NCBI RefSeq assembly: GCF_001183985.1
Contig: NZ_LFZW01000001.1
Location: forward strand, 1,878,334 to 1,942,333
Direction of reading: 5' to 3'
DNA: 64,000 bases
DNA from: Peribacillus loiseleuriae
GTDB taxonomy: Bacteria; Bacillota; Bacilli; Bacillales; DSM-1321
Shown here: positions 23,915-33,088 of the stretch, piece by piece
How the letters are laid out: the number at the start of each line of letters is the position of its first letter
Position numbering within the stretch: position 1 is the first letter of the stretch
Position numbers and translations under genes: made by a program
Notes under the pieces: generated by a model
Seen by the model: the letters and a program-made list of their open reading frames with translations, nothing else
Databases searched by the model: none
What the model was told of the DNA's origin: nothing

Positions 23915-24782
23915 TATATTTTTCATTTTCCAATATTTGGTTTGGATGTGTTTTTACTATCCTTTTGTTCTTTTAAAAAAATTTGATCAAAAACCTTTCT
24001 TATTTACAGACTTTCCACTGTACTCTCATTATTGTTGAAAAAATAATTTGTTTAAAAAACACCATCCACGTTATTTCACTAAAGGGCCGTTTAATGGTAT
24101 AAGGGTCACAGAAATGATCAACCTTTTTTAACTAATTCGTTTGAATATAGAATGAGCATGTTTTAATCAAATTATTTATCAAGACCTAACTAAACAAAAG
24201 ATAGATAGATTAAAGGACATTACATATTTTATATGACTAATATGTAATGTCTTTTCTTATTCAACTTCAACAATTGCGCCCTATTGCGGAAGATCAAGAT
24301 ATATGTAACCGTCAAGTGAAAATGAACACTTTTTGCTAATGTTGGTTTGAAAATAAAGTTTATGATTACGATTCTGTAGCTTTAAAATAAAGTTTAATCA
24401 AATTGATATCAATAACCTTGATAAACGAACAAAAAGAAAGAGCGTGTTTTGAAAAAAAGATTGATCAAAACACGATCTTAATATATTCAATTGAATCACT
24501 CATTTATAAAAAAGTTTGATAATTTTTGTGATCCTTCCTCCATTAAAGCGCCCGATTGTGGAATAACTAATATATAAGATGTTTCACTACTAAACGGTTC
24601 ACCGTAGTGTCTCTGAAAGATGAAACAAAACCCATCTTTTGAATGGTTTCAAAGGATGGACTAATCTATAATGTTCAGAGGAGTACAAAGTAATGAAAAC
24701 TTCAATAGGTAGAATCAATTGTACTGTTTAATCTAAAATCAAACCTTGTTAACCATATCAAACTAGAAAGTAGCTGAGAGAT
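23915..24782. other. Long non-coding stretch with two hairpins
   Basis: About 870 AT-rich bases. Two inverted repeats are visible: GACATTACAT...ATGTAATGTC at 24216-24251 followed by TTTT, and CGTGTTTTGA...TCAAAACACG at 24443-24474. They look like orphan terminators. No gene or RNA family recognised between them. Confidence 0.5.
24216..24255 (+). terminator. Orphan intrinsic terminator
   Basis: GACATTACATATT and AATATGTAATGTC pair around TTATATGACT and are followed by TTTTC. It lies downstream of the dead DHFR gene. Confidence 0.65.
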
Positions 24783-25316
24783 ATGATGAAATTTCGTTTA
24801 AAAGATGGGAATGAAGTAACGATAAAAGAGGCGACTAAAGAATACGCCCAACATATGATCGATTTCTATAATATCGTGGGTGGAGAAACTGATTTTCTTT
24901 CATTCGGAAAAAATGAATTTAAACGCAATAAAGAGGAATATAAAGAGTTTATAGAATCTACACGCCTGGAACAAAACTCCATCATATTACTTGCAACCAT
25001 AAATGATGAAATTATTAGTATAGCATCCATTCATTCTAGCCAGAAGGACAGAATGAAACATGTAGGTACATTAGGAATCGTTATTAGCGAACAGTTTACT
25101 GGACTAGGCTTAGGCAGAAAAATGATGGAACAAATGATCCAGTGGGCATCCTCAAATGGGATAACTAACAAAATTAGTCTCGTAACTAGAGAAGATAATG
25201 TTCCAGCCATTGAATTGTACGAAAAGCTCGGGTTTGAAAAAGAAGGCCTCATTAAAAAAGACAATTTAATTAATGGAATTTATTACAACACGATTTTGAT
25301 GGGATTATTTATTTAG
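24783..25316 (+). CDS. GNAT-family N-acetyltransferase (177 residues)
   Basis: ATG 24783 (or 24786) after GCTGAGAGAT, a modest RBS. Acetyl-CoA loop is EQFTGLGLGRKMMEQMIQWA (Q/R-x-x-G-x-G/A pattern), preceded by beta strand VGTLGIVI and followed by LVTREDNVPAIELYEKLGF, the standard C-terminal GNAT motif. It transfers acetyl from acetyl-CoA to an amine or protein N-terminus. Intact, unlike its surroundings. Substrate unknown; the C-terminus is like ribosomal-protein or spermidine acetyltransferases. Confidence 0.8.
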   Translation: MMKFRLKDGNEVTIKEATKEYAQHMIDFYNIVGGETDFLSFGKNEFKRNKEEYKEFIESTRLEQNSIILLATINDEIISIASIHSSQKDRMKHVGTLGIVISEQFTGLGLGRKMMEQMIQWASSNGITNKISLVTREDNVPAIELYEKLGFEKEGLIKKDNLINGIYYNTILMGLFI

Positions 25317-25996
25317 TCTTTATTGGGCGAAATTATGGCGCATTCACGCGCTGTAGAAAGCCGATTTAAGGAATATAAAATGAACGCGCATTTGCGCCTT
25401 GGAACGTACTTAGTGAACGTACCAGGTGCCAAGAGCTATTATCTACATTCAATAGACAAGTTTATAAACGCCTTCCGAATGATTAATACAATTACCTGCG
25501 CTCGACTTTCTTAAAGAAGTAAATCCCGCCCTCCAAATTCACAAAAAGACCAAAAGGTGGGGAAATTCTTTTTAAATTCCTACCTTTCAATAAAAATGAC
25601 TGATCCAACTACTGAAAAACCTCATTTAATTATCATATGGTTCTGCAGAGTTAATTCTGAATTGATAACAGTTTATATCAAAGATTTCATACGTTCACTT
25701 GTTCAACAATCTGGCCCGATTGCTTAATAAGAAAAAAACCATATATAAAACGGTTGAACTTTATTTTAAATCCACACTCATTTGATACGGCCTCTGTCAC
25801 GAATCAACTCAAAACACTTACTTTCTATTATATTTTGTGTGACATTATATAAAAATACATACAGATACTTAGGTTTAAATAAACTTATTGACATTTAATG
25901 TAAAAAAAGAAGATAAAACATGTCCTTTATCACAATCTATATAAGTAAAATTAATAAATATATATAACGATTAATCTTTGAGGGGAGGTGAGAAAT
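25317..25996. other. Intergenic region, one doubtful ORF
   Basis: A 63-codon rightward frame (25323-25514; SRAVESRFKEYKMNAHLRLG) lacks an RBS and contains several short inverted repeats (CGCGCATTTGCGCC; GGAACGTAC...GTACC), so it looks like the debris of a structured element rather than a gene. A weak hairpin follows near 25530-25570. Nothing else recognised. Confidence 0.4.
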
Positions 25997-26201
25997 GTGC
26001 ATATCCTAAAATCAAATATTGAAGGCGTAGTAGTTTGAATCAGACATTAATTCAGTAACAGTTAGAACTAGTAAGCATTCACATAAATACAGTCAGCTAG
26101 ATGAAATGTTAGTGAGCGTAGGGGATGTGGTCAAATTAGGAGCAAGTCTTGGATCAGTTCGCGGGAACACTTTTAAGTATGAAATAACGATTAAGAATTA
26201 A
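25997..26201 (+). pseudogene. Small M23-peptidase/lipoyl-like protein, frameshifted
   Basis: After GAGGGGAGGTGAGAAAT, GTG 25997 reads HILKSNIEGVVV then stops; the next frame continues ESDINSVTVRTSKHSHKYSQ, LVSVGDVVKLGASLGSVRGN and ends at TAA 26199. The pattern VGDxVKxGxxLGxV is seen in M23 peptidase and biotinyl-domain hairpins. Inactivated by a one-base shift near 26035. Confidence 0.45.
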
Positions 26202-26243
26202 TTTTACCTAATAAAATCAGTGTTTCAAAAGGAGCATACATAA

Positions 26244-26275
26244 GAGGAGAGCAGGTCAGAGGGAAGTCTCTCCTC
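26244..26275. terminator. Bidirectional terminator
   Basis: GAGGAGAG and CTCTCCTC pair around CAGGTCAGAGGGAAGT between the pseudogene and the leftward SASP gene. Confidence 0.6.
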
Positions 26276-26301
26276 AACTATTACATAATTAACTTTAAAT
26301 A

Positions 26302-26502
26302 TTAGCGGTGAAAACCACCAAGTTGCTGTTCAGCCATTTGTACCAAACGCTTGGTTATCTCGCCTCCAACTGATCCGTTGGCTCTTGAGGTTGTCTCAGC
26401 GCCTAATGTAACTCCAAACTCTTGTGCAATTTCATATTTCATTTGATCTAATGCTTGTTGTACTCCCGGAACAACTAAATTATTACTGTTGTTACTTGTC
26501 AT
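26302..26502 (-). CDS. Alpha/beta-type small acid-soluble spore protein (66 residues)
   Basis: ATG 26502, giving [20 protein letters not shown], follows TAAGGAGATGTACATC. The GPR protease site is in [11 protein letters not shown] and the DNA-binding C-terminal signature is [20 protein letters not shown]. These proteins coat DNA in the forespore and protect it from UV and heat, and are degraded by GPR at germination. Transcription should depend on sigma G. B. subtilis SPbeta carries sspC, and this gene lies among SPbeta-like remnants, so it may be of phage origin. Confidence 0.92.
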   Translation of the reverse strand: MTSNNSNNLVVPGVQQALDQMKYEIAQEFGVTLGAETTSRANGSVGGEITKRLVQMAEQQLGGFHR

Positions 26503-26636
26503 GATGTACATCTCCTTAGAATTTTAGAATATGGTGTTGCAAGAATAGTTTGTGTTGGTACGTAAGGTTTATACATAGAATTCAAAAAAAAATTCAAGTG
26601 AGTTAAATTGTTAATTATATAAGAAAGGGTATTTGT

Positions 26637-26832
26637 TTGGCTAGCGAATTGAAATTAACAGTATAAGGAATTCCTCCGTCAGTCAATCACTACATGGGAT
26701 ATAGAGGAGTTAGAAGAGGCAATGGTTTGCATGGTGATGGCATATACAAAACCTGAATCTAAAAAGTTCCAAAAGGAATTTGAAACATATAAATGGTATT
26801 ATCCGGCGAAAAAAACAAAGAATTTCTTATAA
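26637..26832 (+). pseudogene. Small unknown gene with a frameshift
   Basis: TTG 26637 after AAGAAAGGGTATTTG reads ASELKLTV and stops at TAA. The following frame continues QYKEFLRQSITTWDIEELEE, then FQKEFETYKWYYPAKKTKNF to TAA 26830. One base shift near 26662 would restore a 65-residue acidic helical protein. A terminator follows. Confidence 0.45.
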
Positions 26833-26867
26833 ATTGGATAATGAAACAAGATGTATACTTCAATTCC

Positions 26868-26895
26868 AACCTCCTAAAAATGGGAGGTTTTTTGT
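26868..26895 (+). terminator. Intrinsic terminator
   Basis: AACCTCC-TAAAAATG-GGAGGTT followed by TTTTTTG. Confidence 0.75.
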
Positions 26896-26969
26896 TTGGT
26901 GGCAATAATCGTGCTACCAACTCGATTTTATAAACTGTCCGATAACTGCCCGTTTTTATTTTAAAAAGA

Positions 26970-27164
26970 TTATTCGAGGACAATCTTCATATACACTTCA
27001 AATTTGTTCGCTCTATTCTTCTCAATTTTTTTACTGATGTGCGAATATACATCAGCAGTGATTTGCATGCTATCGTGTCCGAGGCGCTCTTGAATATCCC
27101 CAGCTTTGCCACACTGCATGTGTATGACGACGGGTTGAATAGATTGGCAGGGGTGGTAGTCCAA
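26970..27164 (-). pseudogene. Tyrosine integrase, C-terminal fragment
   Basis: Minus strand reads AGDIQERLGHDSMQITADVY and SHISKKIEKNRANKFEVYMK, the LGHxxxxxTxxxYxH box of phage integrases with the nucleophilic Tyr. The catalytic Arg region upstream is missing and replaced by unrelated sequence (DYHPCQSIQPVVIHMQ). Remnant of an integrated element. Confidence 0.8.
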
Positions 27165-27230
27165 CTTTCTTTAATATTCTAGGAAAGAGTTAAATTGTAG
27201 AGTTATGAAATTGATTCATAAAAATATGAG

Positions 27231-27690
27231 ATGATAAGGATGAAAAAATCAAAATTGATCCAGGTCACGGTAGGAAAGATCCAGGTGGGGGAGCCAATGG
27301 ACTGCAAGAAAAAAACCATCGTTCTGGATATCTCAAAAGAAATAAAAAAGTATCTTGATGAAAATTATATGGATCATGAGACCACTCTTACAAAATCTAC
27401 CGAAGTCAATTTAGAATTATTTGAACGCACCGATATCGCAAATAGAGGCGGGACAGATGTTAATTTATCTCAAATTATGTGAACGCGGGTGGTGGTTCTG
27501 GATACGTGTCTAATACCTACACTAAACCGAGCGCCGGTTCTGCTAAACTACAAAACCTAGTTAATGCTGAAGCTTGCTACTGCGAAAAATATGGTTTAGG
27601 CGCCCAGGGTGACGACAGTAAGCAAAGAAATGTATCTATCGTTCGTAAAACCGCAATGCCAGTAGTCTCAAGGGTTTCTTTTTGTGTTAA
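27231..27690 (+). pseudogene. Decayed N-acetylmuramoyl-L-alanine amidase copy
   Basis: Pieces in different frames match the intact amidase at 28557: KIKIDPGHGRKDPGG-like start, KKTIVLDISKEIKKYLDENY, SEVNLELFERTDIANRG-like, NAGGGSGYVSNTYTKPSAGS, AKLQNLVNAEACYCEKYGLG and RNVSIVRKTAMP. At least two frameshifts and many substitutions. Clearly a dead duplicate. Confidence 0.82.
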
Positions 27691-27760
27691 TCCAATGACG
27701 TTTTCAAGTTTTTATAGTAATGTGGTTTAGAAAACTATTAAGGGGAGTTCCTATGAAATT

Positions 27761-27966
27761 AAGTGGTATACAAGGTCTTCTAACTTTTTCATTAAACGTT
27801 GAACGGTTTTATAGGAAATTTCTAGCATGTCTGCAATTATGTTCTTTAGCAAAAATTTCTACCGCATTGGGGAGATTATTTACAGCGAACCACTCGCCCA
27901 ATAAGTTGGGAATACTAAATTACTTGACATCTCAAACTTAACGGCTTTTGGAGTATATATCATGAA
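27761..27966 (-). pseudogene. Helix-turn-helix regulator fragment
   Basis: Minus strand holds IIADMLEISYKTVQRLMKKL and EDLVYHLIS, a winged-helix recognition region; upstream frames (VKFEMSSNLVFPTYW) suggest the linker helix of a Crp/YeiL-type protein. Stops and shifts interrupt it. Compare the intact regulator at 7058. Confidence 0.3.
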
Positions 27967-27983
27967 TTAGGAGGTAACAAATT

Positions 27984-28232
27984 ATGCACGAAATAAACCA
28001 GCATATATTAAGTGTCATTGATTTTATGAGCACGGATCACAAAACCTTATTTGTGAAAGTTATGGGGTACGATGCGAGTTTTGGGATAGAATTTAATGGA
28101 GAAATTAAATTTCTTAATGGAATGCCATTTGGAGATTTAATCCATGAACAAAGGTCATTTGTATCTCCTGATTGCAGACAGTACATACGAAAGAATTTGT
28201 TAAATATGTATAACGCGGGAAAATTTAATTAA
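27984..28232 (+). CDS. Uncharacterised protein (82 residues)
   Basis: ATG 27984 follows TTAGGAGGTAACAAATT. MHEINQHILSVIDFMSTDHK, LFVKVMGYDASFGIEFNGEI; predicted alpha/beta. A strong terminator follows. Lies between the two amidase copies. No family recognised. Confidence 0.55.
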   Translation: MHEINQHILSVIDFMSTDHKTLFVKVMGYDASFGIEFNGEIKFLNGMPFGDLIHEQRSFVSPDCRQYIRKNLLNMYNAGKFN

Positions 28233-28298
28233 TTGAGGTCAAAACTTCTTCTGAGTTTAAATAAAATAATAAGTACAAAAGACATCCTGAAGTATCCC

Positions 28299-28340
28299 CC
28301 GAATAATGGGCGCTGTAAAAAGTCCCTTATTCGGTTTTTT
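28299..28340 (+). terminator. Strong intrinsic terminator
   Basis: CCGAATAATGGG and CCCTTATTCGG pair (one bulge) around CGCTGTAAAAAGT and are followed by TTTTTTT. Confidence 0.8.
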
Positions 28341-28556
28341 TAAGTCTTTATTTCTATTTAACAGGCTGTAATAACCCTTCCTCAAATTTGTGAAGAATCA
28401 AGGAAAATAGGGGGGATAAAACAGCCTGTAAATCCAACAGAGTGAAAGAGAATTTGTCTTGAAATCACCTGCACACAAGTTAGTTTGATGGGGAAATCTA
28501 GAAAAAAGTACAGGATATTTATTTACCTAAACATAAAATAGTGTGAGGTGATAAGT

Positions 28557-29378
28557 ATGGTGAAAAAAATAAAGATTGACCCGGGGCACGGTGGAAAAGA
28601 CCCAGGTGGGATAGCTAATGGCCTACAAGAAAAAAATATCGTTCTGGATATCTCAAAAGAAATGAAAAGATATCTTGACGAAGACTATACAGATCATAAA
28701 ACCACCCTTACGCGTTTTACGGATATCTTTATGGAACTATCGGAACGCGCCAATATTGCCAATAGAACCAATGCAGATGTATTTATCTCAATTCATGTGA
28801 ACGCTGGTGGAGGTACAGGTTACGAGTCATATATCTACACCAAGGCGAGTGCTAATTCAGTGAAATTGCAAACTCTAGTCAATGCGGAGGCTCTTGAAAC
28901 TGCTAAAAAATACGGGCTAAGAGCACATGGTGATGATAAGAAACGAGGGAATCTAGCTGTTGTTCGGGAAACTGCTATGCCGGGAATCCTAACGGAAATT
29001 GCTTTTATTGACTCCGAAGATGCTGAAATACTAAAAAATAAAGATTTTATTAAAGATATGGCAGCAGCTTATGCACGAGGTGTAGCGAAGTATTTGGATT
29101 TACCAGTTAAGAAAATGCCAGTACCAATGGAGGAATCAAAAGTGGTAGAACGAGATATAAATAAAGTGAGCGATTGGGCGAAATCCTCATGGGATGAAGC
29201 TACATCAAACGGCTACTTTGACGGATCAAGACCAGGAGCTTCAATTACAAGGGAAGAATCAGCAATAGTGGTAAATCGTTTACGGAGGAACTTTCTAAAA
29301 TTAATCACTGAAAATTCAGATGATATAAAGGCTCTTGAAGCCAGGTTGCATGAAATTGAAAAAGAAAATCAGGAATGA
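28557..29378 (+). CDS. N-acetylmuramoyl-L-alanine amidase (Amidase_3) with SLH-like tail (273 residues)
   Basis: ATG 28557 after GTGAGGTGATAAGT. Residues 1-175 form the zinc amidase: first His in KIDPGHGGKDPGG, Glu in LQEKNIVLDISKEM, second His in VFISIHVNAGGG, catalytic Glu in GILTEIAFIDSEDA. A short SLH-like repeat follows (VSDWAKSSWDEATSNGYFDG, SITREESAIVVNRL), then a coiled-coil end. It cuts the bond between muramic acid and L-Ala in peptidoglycan. No signal peptide, so it is a phage endolysin-type enzyme needing a holin or lysis. Paralogue of the dead copy at 27231. Confidence 0.9.
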   Translation: MVKKIKIDPGHGGKDPGGIANGLQEKNIVLDISKEMKRYLDEDYTDHKTTLTRFTDIFMELSERANIANRTNADVFISIHVNAGGGTGYESYIYTKASANSVKLQTLVNAEALETAKKYGLRAHGDDKKRGNLAVVRETAMPGILTEIAFIDSEDAEILKNKDFIKDMAAAYARGVAKYLDLPVKKMPVPMEESKVVERDINKVSDWAKSSWDEATSNGYFDGSRPGASITREESAIVVNRLRRNFLKLITENSDDIKALEARLHEIEKENQE

Positions 29379-29837
29379 TAAAAGTCATTCTTTAATGGAG
29401 CTACTCTTGTCATTTAGAAGCCAGCCAGTAAGCTTCTGTTTGATACGGGAAGGACAACTGTTATAGTCGTTTTTGGAACTTTAATAGATTTAATTATAGC
29501 TAGAACTATCAATTGCTTGGAGCAGTTCCGCTTCCGCTAAACAAATATAAGACAATATCTGTGATTAAAATGGGGGAAGGGATACACACATACATTATTT
29601 AGGTAGTTTCCTATTTCCTATTTTTGAAATCTTTTGTTGTATTTCTAGGACGTGTACAGAAAATTTTTATCCGAATCGAGGATGGTTCCGTACACGTCTC
29701 TTTTATTAGCTACGCCCTTAATTGCTCCTAGAACTAGTTCAAAGACATTACTTTGCTATCATCTATGAAGTAATTACATTATTGCGTAAATATCGTACAA
29801 CTGATAGAAAAGGTAATAAATAATATCCGTCGAAAGA
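29379..29837. other. Intergenic region with one terminator-like hairpin
   Basis: About 460 bases with no supported gene. ACGTGTAC and GTACACGT at 29650-29697, followed by CTCTTTTATT, form a hairpin with a 32-base loop. Confidence 0.45.
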
Positions 29838-29862
29838 AAAAAAGATATGGAATTTCCATGTC
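29838..29862 (-). terminator. Terminator of the broken cupin gene
   Basis: Minus strand GACATGGA-AATT-CCATATC followed by TTTTTTTC. Same position and similar stem as the terminator of the intact cupin at 2512-2537. Confidence 0.65.
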
Positions 29863-29877
29863 AGTAGCATTATTTAT

Positions 29878-30285
29878 TTAATAGCCCCTATATTGCTGAT
29901 GCTGAGGAAAGTAAGGAGTTTGTTGGTACTGCTGCATATTTTGTGATTGTTGATAAAAATAATAAGGTGTATTTCCCATTGCTTTGTTACAGTCCTTGTA
30001 TGGGCCTATATATGTTGTGGGTTTAACTGGTTCAATTACTTGTTTCCATTGATATTCATCGAGACAATAGGTATGTGCCATGATGTTTGCGGGAGTGAAT
30101 CTTAAGAAATCAGAATCTAATATAACATCTGGGGTAGGTGCATCAAAATCGCTAAAAGATGAGTATTATCAACTGCAGCTACTTCATAATGCCACCAATC
30201 TTGTGGAACGTTTGCCACTTGCCCAGGTGTAATAGGGTATTGGAGAATTTCTTTCGTATATGGGTTCAGTATTATTAAAAGCGGG
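29878..30285 (-). pseudogene. Cupin-domain protein, truncated and frameshifted copy
   Basis: Minus strand reads LILNPYTKEILQYPITPGQV-like, ANVPQDWWHYEVAAVDNTHL, then shifts near 30150 and continues TPDVILDSDFLRFTPANIMA, HTYCLDEYQWKQVIEPVKPT and a Gln/Tyr-rich tail. It is colinear with residues 80-219 of the cupin at 2565-3224. The N-terminal 80 residues are gone. The pair marks a duplication or recombination around the phage-like region. Confidence 0.85.
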
Positions 30286-30811
30286 GGACTATTTCCAAAG
30301 AAATGTAAGAGTCATAGAATGTTTTATCGCTAGACCTTTTTCCAGTGTTTGATGTCTAGTTTCCGCCGCGGGATCTTTTGGGTTATCCAAACATGGAAAA
30401 GTATATTTGCGTATTTAGAAAATTAAGAAATTAATCAAGACTTTACGACTAACTTAGAATGTGAGACTTTGCTACAAGAAAGTAATCTCCGTAGTTAGAT
30501 TTTGGAATTTTTTTCAGAGATTATATATGTAATAAATCGGATATTAATGTTGGTTTGAATGGATAAAGTATCTGGAATAATACTAGAAACAGTTCATATA
30601 AATTATCTAAGAGAGATTAACAAAAATCTGAGAGGAAATCTCTTAAAAATAAAGCGCTTTTATTCATACGAGGCTATATGACAGGAATACCCAAGGCATT
30701 TCACAATTGCATTCAAACTCGTCTTTTTAGTTACCTAATAAAAATAATATTCGCCATTTGTATCCTTTATTTACATGCACTGAAGTGAGTAATTAAAGTA
30801 GGATGTTATCA
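30286..30811. other. Intergenic region between the accessory and core parts
   Basis: About 525 AT-rich bases upstream of the lexA terminator. I see no coding frame with an RBS and no known RNA. It probably contains the junction of the accessory region with the conserved chromosome. Confidence 0.5.
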
Positions 30812-30844
30812 AAAAAAGAATCCTCCTGCAATAAACAGGAGGAG
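30812..30844 (-). terminator. lexA terminator
   Basis: Minus strand TCCTCCTG-TTTATTG-CAGGAGGA followed by TTCTTTTTTT. Confidence 0.85.
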
Positions 30845-30853
30845 AAAGAACTA

Positions 30854-31477
30854 TTAATGGATTTGGCGGTAAAGTCCAATAACTTTTCCAAGAATTGATA
30901 CATTCCCTAGAATGATTGGTTCCATATTGGAGTTTTCTGGTTGTAATCGGATAAACTCTTTTTCTTTAAAAAAGCGTTTCACTGTTGCTTCATCGTCATC
31001 AGTCATGGCAACAACGATATCACCATTATTCGCCGTACTTTGTTGTTTCACAATAACATAATCGCCATCATGGATTCCGGCTTCAATCATACTATCACCC
31101 ATTATCTCGAGCATAAAGACATGTTCGTCGTGTGCTGCCATCGATTCTGGTAGTGGAAAATATTCCTCGATATTTTCAATGGCTGTAATTGGTAGACCAG
31201 CTGTAACTTTTCCGAGTAAAGGGACATTGATGACATTGTTTTTGGGTATATTGTGCGTTTCAGATTGATCTAGTATCTCAATGGCACGAGGTTTGGTAGG
31301 ATCACGACGAATAAGTCCTTTACTTTCTAATCTTGATAAATGACCGTGAACGGTTGAACTTGAAGCTAAGCCAACTGCTTCTCCAATTTCTCTTACTGAA
31401 GGTGGATAGCCTTTAGTGCGTACTTCGTCTTTAATAAAATCCAATATATCATTTTGCCTTTTTGAAAGCTTTGACAT
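30854..31477 (-). CDS. lexA: LexA SOS repressor
   Basis: 207 residues. N-terminal winged helix ([35 protein letters not shown]). Auto-cleavage site Ala93-Gly94 in GKVTAGLP, catalytic Ser129 in MGDSMIEAG and Lys167 in ATVKRFF. It represses SOS genes by binding CGAAC-N4-GTTCG boxes and cleaves itself when RecA filaments form. Divergent from yneA, with three candidate boxes between them, so it regulates both directions. Confidence 0.98.
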   Translation of the reverse strand: MSKLSKRQNDILDFIKDEVRTKGYPPSVREIGEAVGLASSSTVHGHLSRLESKGLIRRDPTKPRAIEILDQSETHNIPKNNVINVPLLGKVTAGLPITAIENIEEYFPLPESMAAHDEHVFMLEIMGDSMIEAGIHDGDYVIVKQQSTANNGDIVVAMTDDDEATVKRFFKEKEFIRLQPENSNMEPIILGNVSILGKVIGLYRQIH

Positions 31478-31535
31478 ACATTCACCCCATCTCTCTTATT
31501 CTTGTTTTTATTATATCACGCAAAAAAAAAAGATA

Positions 31536-31549
31536 CAAACATAAGTTCG
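31536..31549. promoter_or_regulatory. LexA box 1
   Basis: CAAACATAAGTTCG, one mismatch to CGAAC-N4-GTTCG, close to the lexA start. Confidence 0.65.
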
Positions 31550-31563
31550 AATATCGTTGACTA

Positions 31564-31577
31564 AAAACAGGTGTTCG
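31564..31577. promoter_or_regulatory. LexA box 2 (weak)
   Basis: AAAACAGGTGTTCG, two mismatches in the left half of the consensus. Confidence 0.45.
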
Positions 31578-31601
31578 ATTTATACTTAATTTATCAAATA
31601 G

Positions 31602-31615
31602 CGAACAAGTATTCG
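31602..31615. promoter_or_regulatory. LexA box 3
   Basis: CGAACAAGTATTCG, one mismatch to the consensus, 18 bases before the yneA start and therefore over its promoter or leader. Confidence 0.75.
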
Positions 31616-31632
31616 AATTTGGAGGGGTCACG

Positions 31633-32603
<971 letters not shown>

Positions 32604-32678
32604 CCAAAAGCAGAGAACTTGTATTTTCGCCTTTTTTTATATAACATGACACTATTAAAAGTGTAAAGGAGCGAAAGT

Positions 32679-32915
32679 ATGTTATCGAAAGAAAAATTAG
32701 CTCGGATAAATGAATTGGCTAAGAAGGCTAAGTTGAGTTCATTAACAGTGGAAGAAGCGAAAGAACAATCTAAGTTGAGAAGTGAGTACTTAGAAACGTT
32801 TCGTAAATCCATGTCAAATACAATCGAGCATTTGACAATTATTGACCCTGAGGGAAATGATGTAACACCTGATAAGCTTAAAAGCATTAAAGATATAAAA
32901 AATCGTTTGCATTAA
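32679..32915 (+). CDS. ynzC: UPF0291 protein YnzC
   Basis: 78 residues, LARINELAKKAKLSSLTVEE and EQSKLRSEYLETFRKSM, the two-helix UPF0291 fold followed by a disordered end. In B. subtilis it lies in the same place and is co-transcribed with yneA-yneB under SOS. RBS AAAGGAGCGAAAGT. Precise function unknown. Confidence 0.95.
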   Translation: MLSKEKLARINELAKKAKLSSLTVEEAKEQSKLRSEYLETFRKSMSNTIEHLTIIDPEGNDVTPDKLKSIKDIKNRLH

Positions 32916-33088
32916 GGGATGAAGCGTTAGAGAATATCGGATTCGATATTCTCTTTTATTTTTTTTCTTAGAATTAACGGATTGTATACTGGAAACGGAG
33001 CATTTTAATAAAGTATCTGAATTATTGTTGTTTTTATCAACATGACACTATAAAATAGTAAGGGTATACATAAAGAAAGGATGGTTTG

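Noticed and set aside
25323..25514. Possible 63-residue protein
   Set aside because: No RBS, overlaps several short inverted repeats, no recognisable pattern; mentioned only as intergenic content.
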